Of a stretch of 64,000 nt of DNA, positions 10,341 to 22,146 are shown piece after piece. The notes beneath the pieces are model-generated. The model had not been told where the DNA came from, made no database searches, and was given only the letters and a program-made list of their open reading frames with translations. The stretch is from NCBI GenBank assembly GCA_036346205.1, contig JARFJB010001970.1, positions 1,532,375 through 1,596,374 of the forward strand. The letters are read 5' to 3'. The stretch comes from Vesta saturnalis (Eukaryota > Arthropoda > Insecta > Coleoptera > Lampyridae). The number at the start of each line of letters is the position of its first letter. Position 1 is the first letter of the stretch. Position numbers and translations under genes: made by a program.

Positions 10341-10784
10341 AATTATATTTCTTTTTTTTACAAATTTAAATTGGGATTATAACTAAAAAAAATCAACTTA
10401 ATTTTTGTTAAACTTTAAAGTTTAGAAAAACTATTTACCTATACAAGAATAACATAGTCCAATAATACTTAAAAGAACTACAATTATAAAAAAACTCACT
10501 CGTTCAGAATGTGAAATTTAGAAAAATCTAAGTATAAAAGTTATCGTACTGCAACTATACGTAACAAGGATTAAAACCATAAAAAAAGTCAATTCGCTTT
10601 TTTGAAAAAACTGTAACTATATACGTTTATCATACTGTACTTTAATGAAAAAAAGGAATTAGAGAACTTAGAAATAAATCTGTATAGTTGCTTTATGATC
10701 CGTCTTAAAATGTGAAATTTAGAAATAATAATTCAACTACATAAAAAAATGAATATTTTAGTTCTATAGGAATTCAAATCTAAA

Positions 10785-10845
<61 letters not shown>

Positions 10846-11050
10846 CTTACAACTTTTAAAATGTAATAGGTATTTAGAAAATATTTAGTTTGTAAAAAAA
10901 CGAACTGGTTCTTATTATTTTTTTCTGCAAAGCGTAACCTTTTTTACTAAATATTATGTCTTAGTAAATATACATATTTTAATGTTGAACTTGGGATTAG
11001 AACTATAAAAATAATCACATTTAAGTTATTATCTTTTGAAAACTAATCTT
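10341..11050. repeat. AT-rich repeat unit 2 and a diverged third copy
   Basis: Bases 10341-10600 repeat the flanks of the SINE at 9765-10025 without the SINE. Weaker copies of the same motifs recur at 10640-10790 and 10975-11035. A (TA)n array occupies 10789-10842. No coding capacity is seen. Confidence 0.55.
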
Positions 11051-12036
11051 AGTAGTATTGTCCCGATTTACCTGAATATTGACCACCCTAAACAAAGATC
11101 ACACTGGAATTTATCTAATAAATAAATAACTGTAAATTGATTACAAAAGTCAACTCACCAATTTGGAACGTTTCGTAGTCCTCGTTGTAAAATAATTTAT
11201 ACTTGCAATTAACATGCACGTAGTTGTGTAAATAATGTATCTTTACAATAATAAATATTACAGTAAATAGGAACAATATATTAAAGACTAACTTACCAAT
11301 TTTATGTATTTTGATGTGGTCAGAGGAACTTCTTGATATCTTGTAACATCTTCACATATCGTCTTTGTATTTATACTGAAAACACAAGGCTGCAGGTGGA
11401 AAAAAATAACTATGCAACTTAAAACCAGAAATGTATTCAAGGGTAACAATAATTAACAGTATAAGTACACTTTACATCTTTAATAATATATAACTAGTTT
11501 TTGTTCTCCTTCATCGTCAATGCACTTAGTTACATACTATTATACCTATGCAAAAAAAAATCTTAATTCCGCTTAATTGCGTTACTGCAAAATTTAAAAA
11601 TTGTTATATATACCAATGCTTTTCTAAACTTTTTTTTTGTTTTCATTTTCTTACATGCTTTCACTACATTTACACATCAGTATATATTATTTGCATATTC
11701 CACTTTATTCATTGCACGGTGTAATAACAATGACCTGTTTTTTGTTCATTCATACATTACTCTAGGTGGAATGTGTTTCACCACAAAACAATTTTTGTTC
11801 ACAATTATAAGATGTTTTTATTTAGTTTCTATCAAATAGGTATCTCACATTACCTCTATTGAACTTTATATTCTTGTGTAATAACAGCAATACATTCAAA
11901 TGTATAGTTAGAATTATATGATTCCTTCCGTATGCTTTTTTTTCTAACACTACATTTCCGAAATTTAACTTCCGCTTTTTATGTCATTCCTTTGCAATTA
12001 ATACATCAATGTAATATTTTATTTCTTTTTTTACAG
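11051..12036. other. AT-rich non-coding stretch
   Basis: Nothing recognisable as a gene. Poly-T tracts and splice-acceptor-like sequence increase towards 12036, consistent with intron sequence upstream of the BIR exons. Confidence 0.4.
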
Positions 12037-12074
12037 ATCATTCAGCAGCAGGATTAATTTTCCACACTGGATAG
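12037..12074 (+). pseudogene. Truncated BIR exon remnant
   Basis: A polypyrimidine tract and an AG at 12036 precede the same exon start found 303 bases downstream (ATCATTCAGCAGCAGG). The frame gives DHSAAGLIFHTG and then meets a TAG at 12072. This is the first half-turn of a BIR domain only. It looks like a tandem duplicate of the exon start at 12340 that lost the zinc-binding part. Confidence 0.6.
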
Positions 12075-12339
12075 TTGTAATGGAACAGAGTTTGCATTAA
12101 ATCAAACTTACTTATTTTTTCTTTCTACATCATATATGAGATCCACTAAAGTTTATACTTCAAATACTAGATGCATATGAAAATTGTATATCTTTGAATT
12201 ATATTTTTTGCTTTTTTTCTTTAGAACGAAAAAAAATAGTTACCAGATCATTTATTACCTATTGCTGTTTTAATGACACTTCTTCTTTTCTATAAAAGCA
12301 CTTACTACATCACGATATTTTTTTAATTCTTTTTTACAG

Positions 12340-12587
12340 ATCATTCAGCAGCAGGGTTCATTTACACATCTTCAGACGACACGGTTGAATGTTTCATGTG
12401 TGGGGTTAGAATAAACCGATGGCAGCTAGCTGACAATCCGTTACAGGAACATCTCCGATGCGCACCACACTGCACCTATGCTCAGCTGCTCGCATCACGT
12501 CCACGCAGATGTAATGAAACGGAAGTAGAAAGAACCTTTTGCACTTGTACTAAATCAAAGAAAATCATATATCATATATCTGAATAA
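12340..12587 (+). CDS. BIR-domain exon of an IAP-like protein
   Basis: After a poly-T tract and splice acceptor AG at 12338-12339, an open frame encodes a BIR (baculovirus IAP repeat) domain. It opens AGFIYTSSDDTVECF; the zinc ligands follow the exact family spacing C-x2-C-x16-H-x6-C, with Trp in the usual place. The frame ends at a TAA at 12587 after a short Arg/Lys-rich tail, so this may be a terminal exon, or a donor inside it may be used. BIR domains bind caspases or IAP antagonists. Upstream exons were not identified. It lies between the left polymerase B remnant and repeat R1, on the opposite strand to the polymerase. Whether it belongs to the virus or the host is unresolved. Confidence 0.75.
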
Positions 12588-12599
12588 TATATTTTTACA

Positions 12600-12955
12600 T
12601 GTCTTCATTTATACATGAATTAAATATATTAACATATCGTTTTCTTTTTTTCTTTCGTTAATAACTCTGGGTGAGCAAAAACCATACAAGTGGGCAAAAA
12701 ACATACAAGTGAGGTGACCTTGGGTAACAGTAGCATTTGGATGGTCTTGTGCGATCGTAGTAAAGTAGGTCAAATGGATGACCTTACGATTGTGTGTACA
12801 TGGGTGACCTTGAGGATGTGTGACCTTCGTAAAGTAGGACACACACTACAGTTGTGTGACCTTGTTCAGGTGGTGACCTTGCAAAAGTGGTTACCTTGAA
12901 AATGTGGGACCTTGAAATTGTGGTGTGTTCCAGAAGTCTCCAATCTTACCTACTA
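12600..12955 (+). repeat. Complex repeat R1, left copy
   Basis: This segment begins with ATATTAACATATCGTTTTC, continues through CATACAAGTG motifs, then many irregular GTGACCTTG/GTGGGACCTTG sub-repeats, and ends with CCAGAAGTCTCCAA followed by a CCTACTAA motif. A longer copy lies at 55775-56345 in reverse orientation. Each copy is on the PolB-N-terminal side of a Polinton remnant, so R1 may be part of the element's terminal region. That is inference. Confidence 0.7.
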
Positions 12956-13929
12956 AGCATTCTTTTATTTCTTCATTTGTCGCAATCTAAAACCAATTAC
13001 ACTATATTATCTGTTAAAAAACCCTTATCGTAGCTTCACCGTTCATCAGTCCGTCATTTTAATGTTAATTTGGATAATTTCTCTGTATAACGTAATGGTA
13101 ATTAGCGTAACAATTAGTTTGGGATACGCATCGTTCGTACATTCTGAAGACCTGTATATCGTAGAACCTTTCATTTAATAACGGCTGGAAACGCTCAATT
13201 TTCTACACTCAGCTACTTTCGTGTTGATATTGTTCGGGTCCTAGTAAATTGAGAAACCGTCAACTAAAGGTTTGAGATCTTTTTTATTTATACTAACCTG
13301 GTACGCTGTGCAAAGATGATAGCAGAATCCACGTCGAACCAGTAATTATTTGACGATTCATACATGCATGCTCGACTTGAAGTTTATCTGTTACCTGTTA
13401 TTAGGGACGTCAATTACTAATGTAAATAATAGTACGTAGTCTTGTTTACCTGTAAATATTATTAATATTAGTTAAACATTAGTCATAAGTTGAGCTATTA
13501 GATTAGATATTAAAAATTGATGTAAAGGTTTATTCGTGATTACCTATAATGGTTATTGAGGTTTTTAATAGTATATTTTAGTATAAATTTTGTTGGAAAT
13601 CAATTTACTTGCCCTAACCGTCTGTGTTCACTGTGATGAAATTATATTGTTGTGTAGAAATTTACTTTACTGTCATTGGGCCTACTATTGATTAGTACAA
13701 ACATTAAGATCGATCGCTTTGCGAGATCGCAGGTACTGGTTGCGTAGCAAGCGCTGGTAACAAGACCGGCACGACGTACGCGGCTTCGATTAATTACACG
13801 GAATTCGGTTAGATTGCGTAGCAATTACGCATTGTAATTTAAATAAGTTTGTTAATAACGCGAAAACCCCTAACTTTATTCATATGTTTTTCTATTTCGC
13901 ATACTAATCAATTATATTGAATTATTCAA
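12956..13929. other. Unassigned sequence
   Basis: AT-rich with no convincing ORF. A slightly more GC-rich patch at about 13700-13830 has several direct and inverted GCGTAGCAA motifs. Confidence 0.35.
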
Positions 13930-14215
13930 ACACTATACGTTTTAAATTAATTTATGTTTTCTTCTCTTTCGAGTCGTGGGAATTATATTCCTGGTTTGTC
14001 CCTTTCCAGGGAAAGATAATCTAGAGGCCCCAAATGGCGTGGCGCCTACTAAATAAATACGGTTGAGCCTTATCGTCCCTTACATCTTGTTAATTTGGGT
14101 ATTACCCACGCCCGAACTGAGTTGGCGGGACGATTTTATGCTACCATCCCACAGCGGATTTATTTCGTAGGACTAGGCATTAGTTGTGGCAGCATAAATA
14201 TGGCGCTCAACGAAA
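13930..14215 (+). repeat. Possible LTR end with primer-binding-site-like motif
   Basis: A GC-richer block leads to TATGGCGCTCAACG at about 14201, which resembles the TGGCGC...AACG primer-binding region that follows a 5' LTR. No matching second LTR or pol frame was found nearby, so this is a weak call; it could be an unrelated repeat. Confidence 0.25.
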
Positions 14216-14639
14216 TACCAACAAAACCTTGAAAACACTCAAATACCATGCAAGAATGTTTTTAACTTGTTCTTGTAATTTATGGGCTTGTTTGTAGAGT
14301 TTAGGTATATGTAGGTGCATGTTTGCCTGTTTGTTAAGTAACTTGTCGCATCCTCTCTTTGTTTGGAGTGTGTATGTTTGTAGTTTGCTTATTTCGGTGT
14401 TTATTTGTTCGCTGAATCCATCTACAACGATAAAAATGTCTATGTGGAGTCTGATGGGAAACATGTGTACCCCATTACAGTTGGGGAGGCACCTCCACCC
14501 TTACCATGAGCTCCTCAATATTGCTTCTCTGATTTTATGAGCTCATTAAGAGCTGCCAGTTGCCCACTCTGTGTCGTTAATCCATTCTCATACTATCTCT
14601 TCCCTCGTCCTCGCTTCTTGTTATCCGATCGAAAGTACA
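14216..14639. other. Unassigned sequence upstream of LINE remnant
   Basis: Short overlapping frames only. This could be a degraded LINE ORF1 or LTR-element interior, but nothing identifiable is seen. Confidence 0.3.
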
Positions 14640-16062
14640 ACATTTAAAATAGAGATGGCCTTGGTTTCTAGAGAAATCAACACCTTACGTAAAACGCTGT
14701 CTCATTCGGATGACCGGGAAAGCACGAACGAATCGCTCTCGGTCATCAAAAGTATTTACTTTCTTATCCATTATTGTACCATCAGCATAATTTGGTCTAA
14801 TAATCTTGAACAATTACAATCTGGCACTTCGTTTTTATCTGAAACACAAGTCCCGTTCAAAAACTTTTATTCGCCCGACTTACAATTTCCGCAATATACA
14901 CTTCACTTCACTTTAACTTTTGACACAAACGAGGAGTGTGTGCATATCTCAAGGACCGTGCAATTTCTTTTTTAAAAAATAAAAAATTCGTCCCCCACTT
15001 ACAGTAACTTTCAACCCTTCTTCGATTACCTTAGTTTGAAAGTTGACTATTTTCTATCCCAGTTTCCATCTTGTATATCTCAGTTCTGAGAGATTTCAAT
15101 GTTCATAAATCTAATTGGCTTCAATTTTCATTTACTGCTGAAACATTTGCTATTTCATGTGATCTCACACAAATGATTTCCGAGTCCACAAAAATTCCTG
15201 AACACACTAACTATACTCTAAATTTTCTAAACCCCTTTTCTATGTCAAACGTACTTGTTTATAGAACATCAGTGTTTTCCCTACTATGTCTATTTGACCA
15301 TTCTTTAATAGATATAATTTCTACTGTCCCTAATCCCTCTGTTGTCCAAAACACTGATTGAACCTTGTAGCGTTTTAAGTCAGCGAAATGGAATGATTCA
15401 TAAGATTTCTTTACAACTTTACCATGGCCTTCGTACATTGCTCTTTCAGTGTCCTCATTGCATGGAGTTATCCCCAAAACACGAAGTCGTATAGGTAATT
15501 CTCGTTCTCTACCCTGGTTGAATAGGGCTTGTGCTGATGATACCTTTGAAAAATAAATCTTATAAAAAATGGCAACAGTCGATGGTCATGCAAAATGCGT
15601 TGATGCTAGAAATATCTGCAAATCGTTACCACTAACGCTAAAAAGTTGGTTGCAAAATGCAATCAACTAGCTACATTTCCTTTGGGCAGTCGTAAATTTT
15701 GGTCTTTAGCTAAAGTAAAGCAGTAAAAACATTCGTACGTCCTCATTTCCCCCATGACATATTTTGGCTGATTGACAAAGTCCATTTATTTGTATCTAAC
15801 TCGTGTCCTAATGATCCTGAAAAAATGTGCCACTAATCAATCCTTTTTCATACGCTACGAAATCTATTCATTTTCGATCCAAGATCCCAGAATCGATCAT
15901 CAATGCGCTAAGGCGATTGGCCCAGACGGTATCACAGCTATTATCCTAAAGAAATATTCCCCCCCGAACTAGTACCCGCCGTATCTAAGCTCTATTCGAC
16001 CTCTATGTATTCTACGGAATTTCTTTCACATGGAAGTTAGTAAATCCTTTAAAAAAGGTTCC
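14640..16062 (+). mobile_element. Non-LTR retrotransposon (LINE) remnant: endonuclease and start of RT
   Basis: Pieces of an apurinic-type endonuclease and reverse transcriptase are visible in several frames. The phrase RDFNVHKSNWLQFS (about 15089) corresponds to the GDFN catalytic block. A DHSLIDI phrase near 15298 is the C-terminal endonuclease DH motif. A KAIGPDGITAIILKK phrase near 15908 begins the RT domain. Stops and frame changes are frequent. The copy ends near 16062 against a mariner-type element. A second fragment of the same family lies at about 37006-37830 on the minus strand. Confidence 0.75.
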
Positions 16063-17475
16063 CTTGTTGCCTGACGATAAAATGAACCGTTTTCGAAAAA
16101 ACGTCCTTAAAGTTTCCATCAAGGAAAGTGCGGTCAATGTATCATTACATTTAAAACATACGAGTTGCTTCGGAAATTTACAACTGTTGTTAAATTTTAT
16201 TTCAAAGTGGTGCTCTTCTATTTCAATGCATAAATTAAATTAGTCCTTTTTAAGAAGTTTTGACGAATTCTTGAAAAAATGACTTCCTATTGTCTAACTT
16301 CATCAAAAGTAGTTATAATTTTGTTCCTCAATTCTTCAACGTTCTGCATCGGGGTCTTATGCACAAGGGATTTTAAGTAGCGCCAGAAGAATAAATTCAT
16401 TGGCTTTAAGTCAAGTGATCTTGGAGCCCACTCTAGAAATCCACCGCGTCCTATCCACTTTGCAGGAAAAGCTCCACTTAAAAATTCTCTAACTTCTACG
16501 CTAAAACGTGGAAGTGCACCATCTTGAAGCCACTACATCGCATGTCTCACTTGAAGAGGTATCCCTTCTGATAAAATGGGCAACTGGTTTCTTAAAAAAC
16601 AGAAATCAAGTTTTGATGGAACAAGTGTGGCTTAATTAACCTATAATGCCAGCCCACACATTCACAGAGAATTTATTTTGGAAACCACGTTCAATCGCTA
16701 AATGAGTATTTTCTTCAGACCAGTATGAATATTAATGAATCCGTCAAACCCAAATCCAGCTTCATCGGTGAAAAGAATACATGAAGTAAAATTTTTATTG
16801 CCATTACAGAGATTTATAATCGTATTGCATTGGTTCAAACGAGCGAAAGAATCTTCAGGCGTAAGAACTTACATCTTTTGATAGTGATAAAATAAAGCTG
16901 TTGCTCTCGTAAAACTTTCTGAGCTTTTTTGGAGTACCTTCCTGGGCAGCAATTGTTCTTTCACTAATGTTTGGATTGTGTTCGATAGAATTCAGAATAC
17001 GCTCTTCTGTTTCTGGCGTTCGAGTTCTTCGTGGAAGTCCTGAATCAAAACGTGAAGTTTTAAAGGATCTATACTCCCCAAGTCTCTAATGAACAGTGCT
17101 AAGTATGTGCGATTGTAGTATCCTTCTATTCGGAAATGCCTCGCTATACAAACGCCTTGCTCTAAGTGTATTGCCACCTCCTAATCCATAATAAAAGTGT
17201 GGGTCACGTAGTTCTCCATTAGGAAAATTACTATTGTTCATTTCATTTTAAAACTTAACAAACTGTTACTGTTGTTGACGACAGTTGTGAATTAAACATT
17301 CGTTACATTGTTAAGTAATCCATTTGTTTAATGCATAACACGCTTTGTTAAAGGTATTTACACATAGCACGCTTTGTAAATGTAATAATAAATTTATCGC
17401 ATGTCTCTTGATGGAACTTTCAAAGACGCTTTTTTCTAACTCGGTTTATTTTATCGTCATGCGGCAAAGGAACCT
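16063..17475 (-). mobile_element. Mariner-like element with inverted repeats, inactive
   Basis: Inverted repeats of about 95 bases at about 16063-16150 and 17390-17475 (sharing GACGATAAAAT and AAGTTCCATCAAG-like blocks) enclose a minus-strand transposase in several frames. Recognisable pieces are a WLQDGALPRFSVEVREFL block (near 16490-16545), a WIGRGG...WAPRSLDLKPMN block near 16390-16470, and more N-terminal sequence at 16992-17177. These match the DD34D-type catalytic region of the HTH_DUF4817 transposases common in insects. Stops and frameshifts make it non-autonomous. It is inserted at the end of the LINE remnant. Confidence 0.7.
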
Positions 17476-17835
17476 TTTTTAAAGAATATTTGTTTCTCTT
17501 TAAATAAATACAAATAAAATTCAAAAAATGTTCAAATAAAAAAGATATGGGTGATAATACATAGGTAAAGTGCAGAACAGGCTTTTTGGAAATGAAATAT
17601 CTGCATCCAATTTGGTACAATAACGTAATAAAATATTAAAAATGAGCATTCCAAATTTTTAGAGAATCGATCCAGTAACAAAATAAGTAGGTATTAAAAA
17701 ATAAAATTTAAAAATTCAAATTTTGGGGCATTATTACTCCGTTATTTTTTAGTTTTCAGAAAAACTGAACTTGTGGCATTCATCTATCGAGTAGAATAAC
17801 CCCCCAAAGTTTTTGCACATATTTTCAGGATACCC

Positions 17836-17836
<1 letters not shown>
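17476..17836. other. AT-rich spacer
   Basis: No gene seen. It lies between two transposons and ends in a (TA)n array. Confidence 0.4.

Positions 17837-17902
<66 letters not shown>
17837..17902. repeat. (TA)n array at Tc1 edge
   Basis: About 66 bases of TA, directly followed by the Tc1 terminal sequence. Confidence 0.9.
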
Positions 17903-17904
<2 letters not shown>

Positions 17905-18399
17905 TCAGTGACATGGAAATTGCAACATCTAAAATGAGTAGAAATTTTTTGACCAAACTTGGCAGAAACGTTTAACTACTAAAAGGTAGCAATTGATTAA
18001 CATTTCATAAAAAAATAACAAAATATAAACATAATTTTTATTAATAATGGTCCCCTATGGGTTACACATTCCTCCACTCGTCGTGGCATCGGTTCTAGGT
18101 CCCCCCTATTGGTTACATTCCTCCACTCGTGTGGCATCGGTTCTAGCAAATGACCGACGTCCTCTTGAGGTATTTTGTCCCAAGTAACCTGTAATTCGTG
18201 TTGTAGAGCTTGCAGCGTCTGCGGAGGATGCTGCAAGATTCTCAATCTCCCCATTATGTCCCAAACATGCTGGATGGGCGAAAGGTCGGGAGATCTGGGT
18301 GGAAATGCCAAGAGATTAACATTATCCTCTGCAACTCGATCCAAAAAACGTCTTCCAATATGGGGACAGTCAATATCCTGCTGCAAAAGTGGGTAAATA
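17903..18399 (-). mobile_element. Tc1-like element, C-terminal transposase fragment
   Basis: The left end has a Tc1-type terminus (CAGTGACATGGAAATTGCAA) next to the TA array. The minus frame 17997-18386 encodes AFPPRSPDLSPIQHVWDIM, the last catalytic region of a DD34E Tc1 transposase. The tail contains a local duplication of about 45-50 bases (18059-18148), so EPMP and VT-R-G phrases are repeated. It is truncated where the next element begins at 18400. Confidence 0.8.
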
Positions 18400-20291
18400 A
18401 TGGGCCATAGTTCAGAGATAGTTTCCTTGGGTTAAAACAACCCCATATGGAGGAACTCACCTTGCTCCAATTCTGCTTCCTTAAAAAGATGCATTTTTTA
18501 TTTCACTTTTTTCGATAGCTGTCGCATTTTTCAAGATACCTTGTTTAATGAAACATCGTACAGGGGAGTTTTTCGGGTAGTTAAATATGAAGATCTATTT
18601 ACTTTCAACGTAAAAAAATAGAGGGCACCACCAACACCTTACTCATGTTTCTGGTTTCTGCTGTATTTTTTTGTGGATAAAGATTTGAAAGACTTGTTAA
18701 CATTTCTGAAAGGTCATCTTATTTTCTTTAAAAAAGCTTCTCTTATTGTATATCGCTAAATATTTCCGCTTTAAAGGAAAATGCACTTAAAGTGAACTCT
18801 GCAGAATGTACATTTCATTTGTATAAAATTTAACGCCAATGTAATCTAGTAGGTATCTATCACAAAATCGTAATTCTGATTTGACTTCTCATAAAATATC
18901 TTTGCTGTGTTTTTTACGTTGTTTTGTTTGTTGTCAGTTGTTTAGAGGATTTCATTGTTTAAGTTTCCGTTTTAAGAATGCCGCGATATAATTGGTTCTC
19001 AAATAGTGAAATGAGTGATATGGTGGCAATTTACGCTCAACAAAATTTCAATGAACGTGCTGCGGCCAGAAGTAGTCCTCGCCAGCATTATGGACGACCT
19101 ATAATGTGTACCGTCGAACAAGGAGAAGAGGTCTTAGATCTAGTTGAAATTAATTCGTCCATTAACATTCGGAAAATATCTGCAAATACTGGGTTATCTC
19201 GCCGGGTAATATCGACTGTTTGGTATGAACAGCAACTACACCCGTACCAGTACACACCAGTCCAAAATTTATTCCCAGATAATTTTTTGGCAAGAGCGAA
19301 TTTTTCTAACTGGATTTTAAGCTATCATCCACGTGATCAGTCTTTTATAAACAATATTTTGTTTACGGATGAGACAACCTTTACCAACATGAATTTAAAA
19401 TTAATATTTGTTTTGGGATAGTGAACGATTCTCTTGTGGATCCTTTTGGGCTCCGAGCTAAACTTAGTGGCCACGATTTTCTAAACTTTCTTCAGCATAC
19501 CTTGTTTAACCTGGTGGAGGAAGTTACTTTAAACGTTCGTCATGAGTTGTGGTTTCTTCAAGACGGCATCCCTGCGCATTGTCCTCTCGCGGTGCAAAAT
19601 CACTTACATAATGCATTCCCGCGTCGGAAACTTTAGTACATGCTGCTGCTGTGGTTGATACAAGAGCTGAACCATATCAAAAAATTATTGCAGCTGCTAA
19701 TGCATTTAGAAATCTGCATCCATCGTTTTTTGCAGTAAGAAGAAATTTTTCGAAAATATGCCAAAGGTGTATTGGGGCGAATGGCGCACATTTTGAGAAT
19801 ACTACTTATCATAATTAAATGCCTGTTCAATATTTTATAGCTTTTAGTTGTTTGAAAATACGCAAGTGGGATATGTACATTCTGCAGAATTCACTTTAAG
19901 TGAACTCCTCTAAAGCGGAACCATTTAACGATATACAATAACAGTACCTTTTTTAAAGAAAATAAAATGACCTCTCAGAAATGTTAACAAATCTTTCAAA
20001 TTTATCCACAAAAAAACACAGCGGGAACCAGAAACATACGTAAGGTGTTGGTGGCGCCCTCTATCTTTTACGTTGAAAGTAAATAGACTTTCATGTTTGT
20101 CTACCCGAAAAACTCCCCTGTACCAAGTTTAAACAATATATCATGAAAAATGCGACAGCTATAAAAAAAAAGTGAAATAAAAAATGCATCTTTGAAAGGC
20201 CATCTTTTTAAGGAAGCAGAATTGGACTAAGATAATTGCCCAAAATGGAGTTATTTTAACCCAAGGAAACTGTCTCTGAACTATAGCCCAT
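18400..20291 (+). mobile_element. Mariner-like element with ~400-bp terminal inverted repeats
   Basis: Inverted repeats run from 18400 to about 18815 and from about 19868 to 20291. They are very long for this superfamily and alignable over almost their whole length, including AACTCCCCTGTAC-type, TCTGCAGAATG and AAGTGAACTC blocks. Inside, a plus-strand transposase starts at 18978 with an HTH N-terminus. It has the first catalytic Asp in NILFTDETTF (near 19360) and the second in WFLQDGIPAH (near 19550), and ends prematurely near 19636 without a clear third Asp/Glu block. It appears inserted into the Tc1 fragment. Confidence 0.8.
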
Positions 20292-20326
20292 TCTTTAAAG
20301 GTTAATATCTCGATATAAATATATAC

Positions 20327-20330
<4 letters not shown>

Positions 20331-20401
<71 letters not shown>
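20331..20401. repeat. (TA)n array between transposons
   Basis: About 70 bases of TA between the long-TIR mariner element and the Penelope-like element. Confidence 0.9.
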
Positions 20402-20402
<1 letters not shown>

Positions 20403-20404
20403 TT

Positions 20405-20688
20405 TAGAGTAACGACCGCAGTTATTATAAAAATATGGTATTGAGATGCGGTCTAATTAAAAATGAAAATTACTATTTAATTCAAGCTTTCGAAATACTT
20501 TATTTCTTCGTAGGAATCTGTGTAAAATGAACATAAGTAAGAAATAATCTTTAACATCATAAAGATTACTTACTAAATGCGAGAATTATAAACTAACTAA
20601 CATTATTGTACAGTAGAATTGATGAATACAATGCTACAATTCAATTTAAAATGACAATTTAAAAGACAGTTATTGAAGTATTTAAACA

Positions 20689-20748
<60 letters not shown>

Positions 20749-21003
20749 ATTTTAAACATTTTGGAATACTTCAATAACTGTCTTTTTAAGTTATCATTTT
20801 AAATTGCAATTAACATTGTATTCATCAATGTTACATAATATCAGTATTATCTGCATTGTAATATATGTATAATTTCATGTTCATTTACGATTCTGATGAA
20901 GAAATAAAGTATTTCGAAAACTTCAATTAAATAAAGAGTCACATCATTTTTAACTGGACCGCATCCCGATACCATATTTTTATACTAACTACGGTCGTTA
21001 CTT
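20405..21003. repeat. Inverted pLTR palindrome of the Penelope-like element
   Basis: Arms of about 260-290 bases face each other around a TA tract at 20694-20746. Shared blocks include AGTATTTCGAAA, the GACAGTTATTGAAGTAT region and an outer GGACCGCAT..GATACCATATTTTTAT region. Each arm carries a CTGATGAAG...TTTCGAAA core discussed as a possible hammerhead ribozyme. Confidence 0.8.
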
Positions 21004-21339
21004 CCCCTAAACTTCATATTAGAGATGGGTTTCTATCAAGATATCACTAGTAATTATGTACTTGTTACCACCAAAAAATTCAAACAATGGGCTTCACTTT
21101 CCACCAAATTAGCTAACAAATTAAACAGAAGAATTTTCTTATTACGATGTAGGAAGACTAACATAATTCCCAATCACATTACAAATAATTCCAAACAGCT
21201 CCTTGAATTGATGACCACACAACATACAAGAATAGGACAATAAATCAACAATTTTAATAAGAAGCTAAATACAAAAATATTAAATATAGTAATTAAAATT
21301 ACCATTGCTGACATTAAAAAATTAGAATTTTCATTAAAC

Positions 21340-22146
21340 TTGATCAAATCAACTTTATTAAGAATCATACCTATTAATTTATTTACTGAATTTAATATTA
21401 GGAATGAAAATAATTTTAAGAAGAGGTTTGCTTATATAAAAAATGTCAATTTAAACAAATACAATTTACTCAAAAATAATGAAATAAAAAATAGATTGTT
21501 TAATGATAACAGTAAATGGTTTGTCAATTTAAGCAACTGTAGTTTTCCACATGATATTAAAAATTTACTATCACTAGGACCGAAATTTAGTTTATCAATT
21601 TCACCTAAAGAATTACCCACCATAAGGTTGTTAGCAGATGTTGAGAACATTCTAGAACATTTTCATACTAATACTAATGTTTTAAGTACTCAAGTCACCA
21701 ATAAAGTTACCAATTACTTGTTTAGTTCACCTCAATACAATCTTGAAAATTATGTTTTTAATAAAGCTAGGAAGTTTCTTAAAGACAACTATGATGTACT
21801 TATCACTAGTGCAGATAAAGGAGAGATAACTGTAGCCATCAATAAAACAGACTACATTAACAAAGCTAATGCTCTTCTTGCAGATCAACTTATTTACACT
21901 ACATTAAAATTTGACCCTACGTTCACCACACAAAAGAAAAACAATGAATTAGTTAAAACATTAAAGAAAAATAATTGTATTGATGAACCTACAGCTAAAC
22001 TCCTAACTATAAATAATGCAATAGCACCCAAATTGTATGGGCTACCTAAAGTACATAAAAATAATATACCCCTTAGACCTATAGGTTGTTCTATCAATTC
22101 ACCAACACATGCACTCTCTAGCAAACATTTTATCAAATTCCTTTAA
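21340..22146 (+). pseudogene. Penelope-like RT, N-terminal and finger region
   Basis: This 268-residue frame is the longest intact piece of the element's polyprotein. It carries ITSADKGEITVAINK (residues about 155-170), a block conserved upstream of the RT core in Penelope elements, and APKLYGLPKVHK with RPIGCSINSPTHALS near the end, corresponding to the RT region before motif A. The frame is lost at 22146. The next motif, LDVVSLFTNIP, is in the overlapping frame 22109-22510. The true N-terminus probably lies upstream in the degenerate stretch around 21025-21243. Confidence 0.8.
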
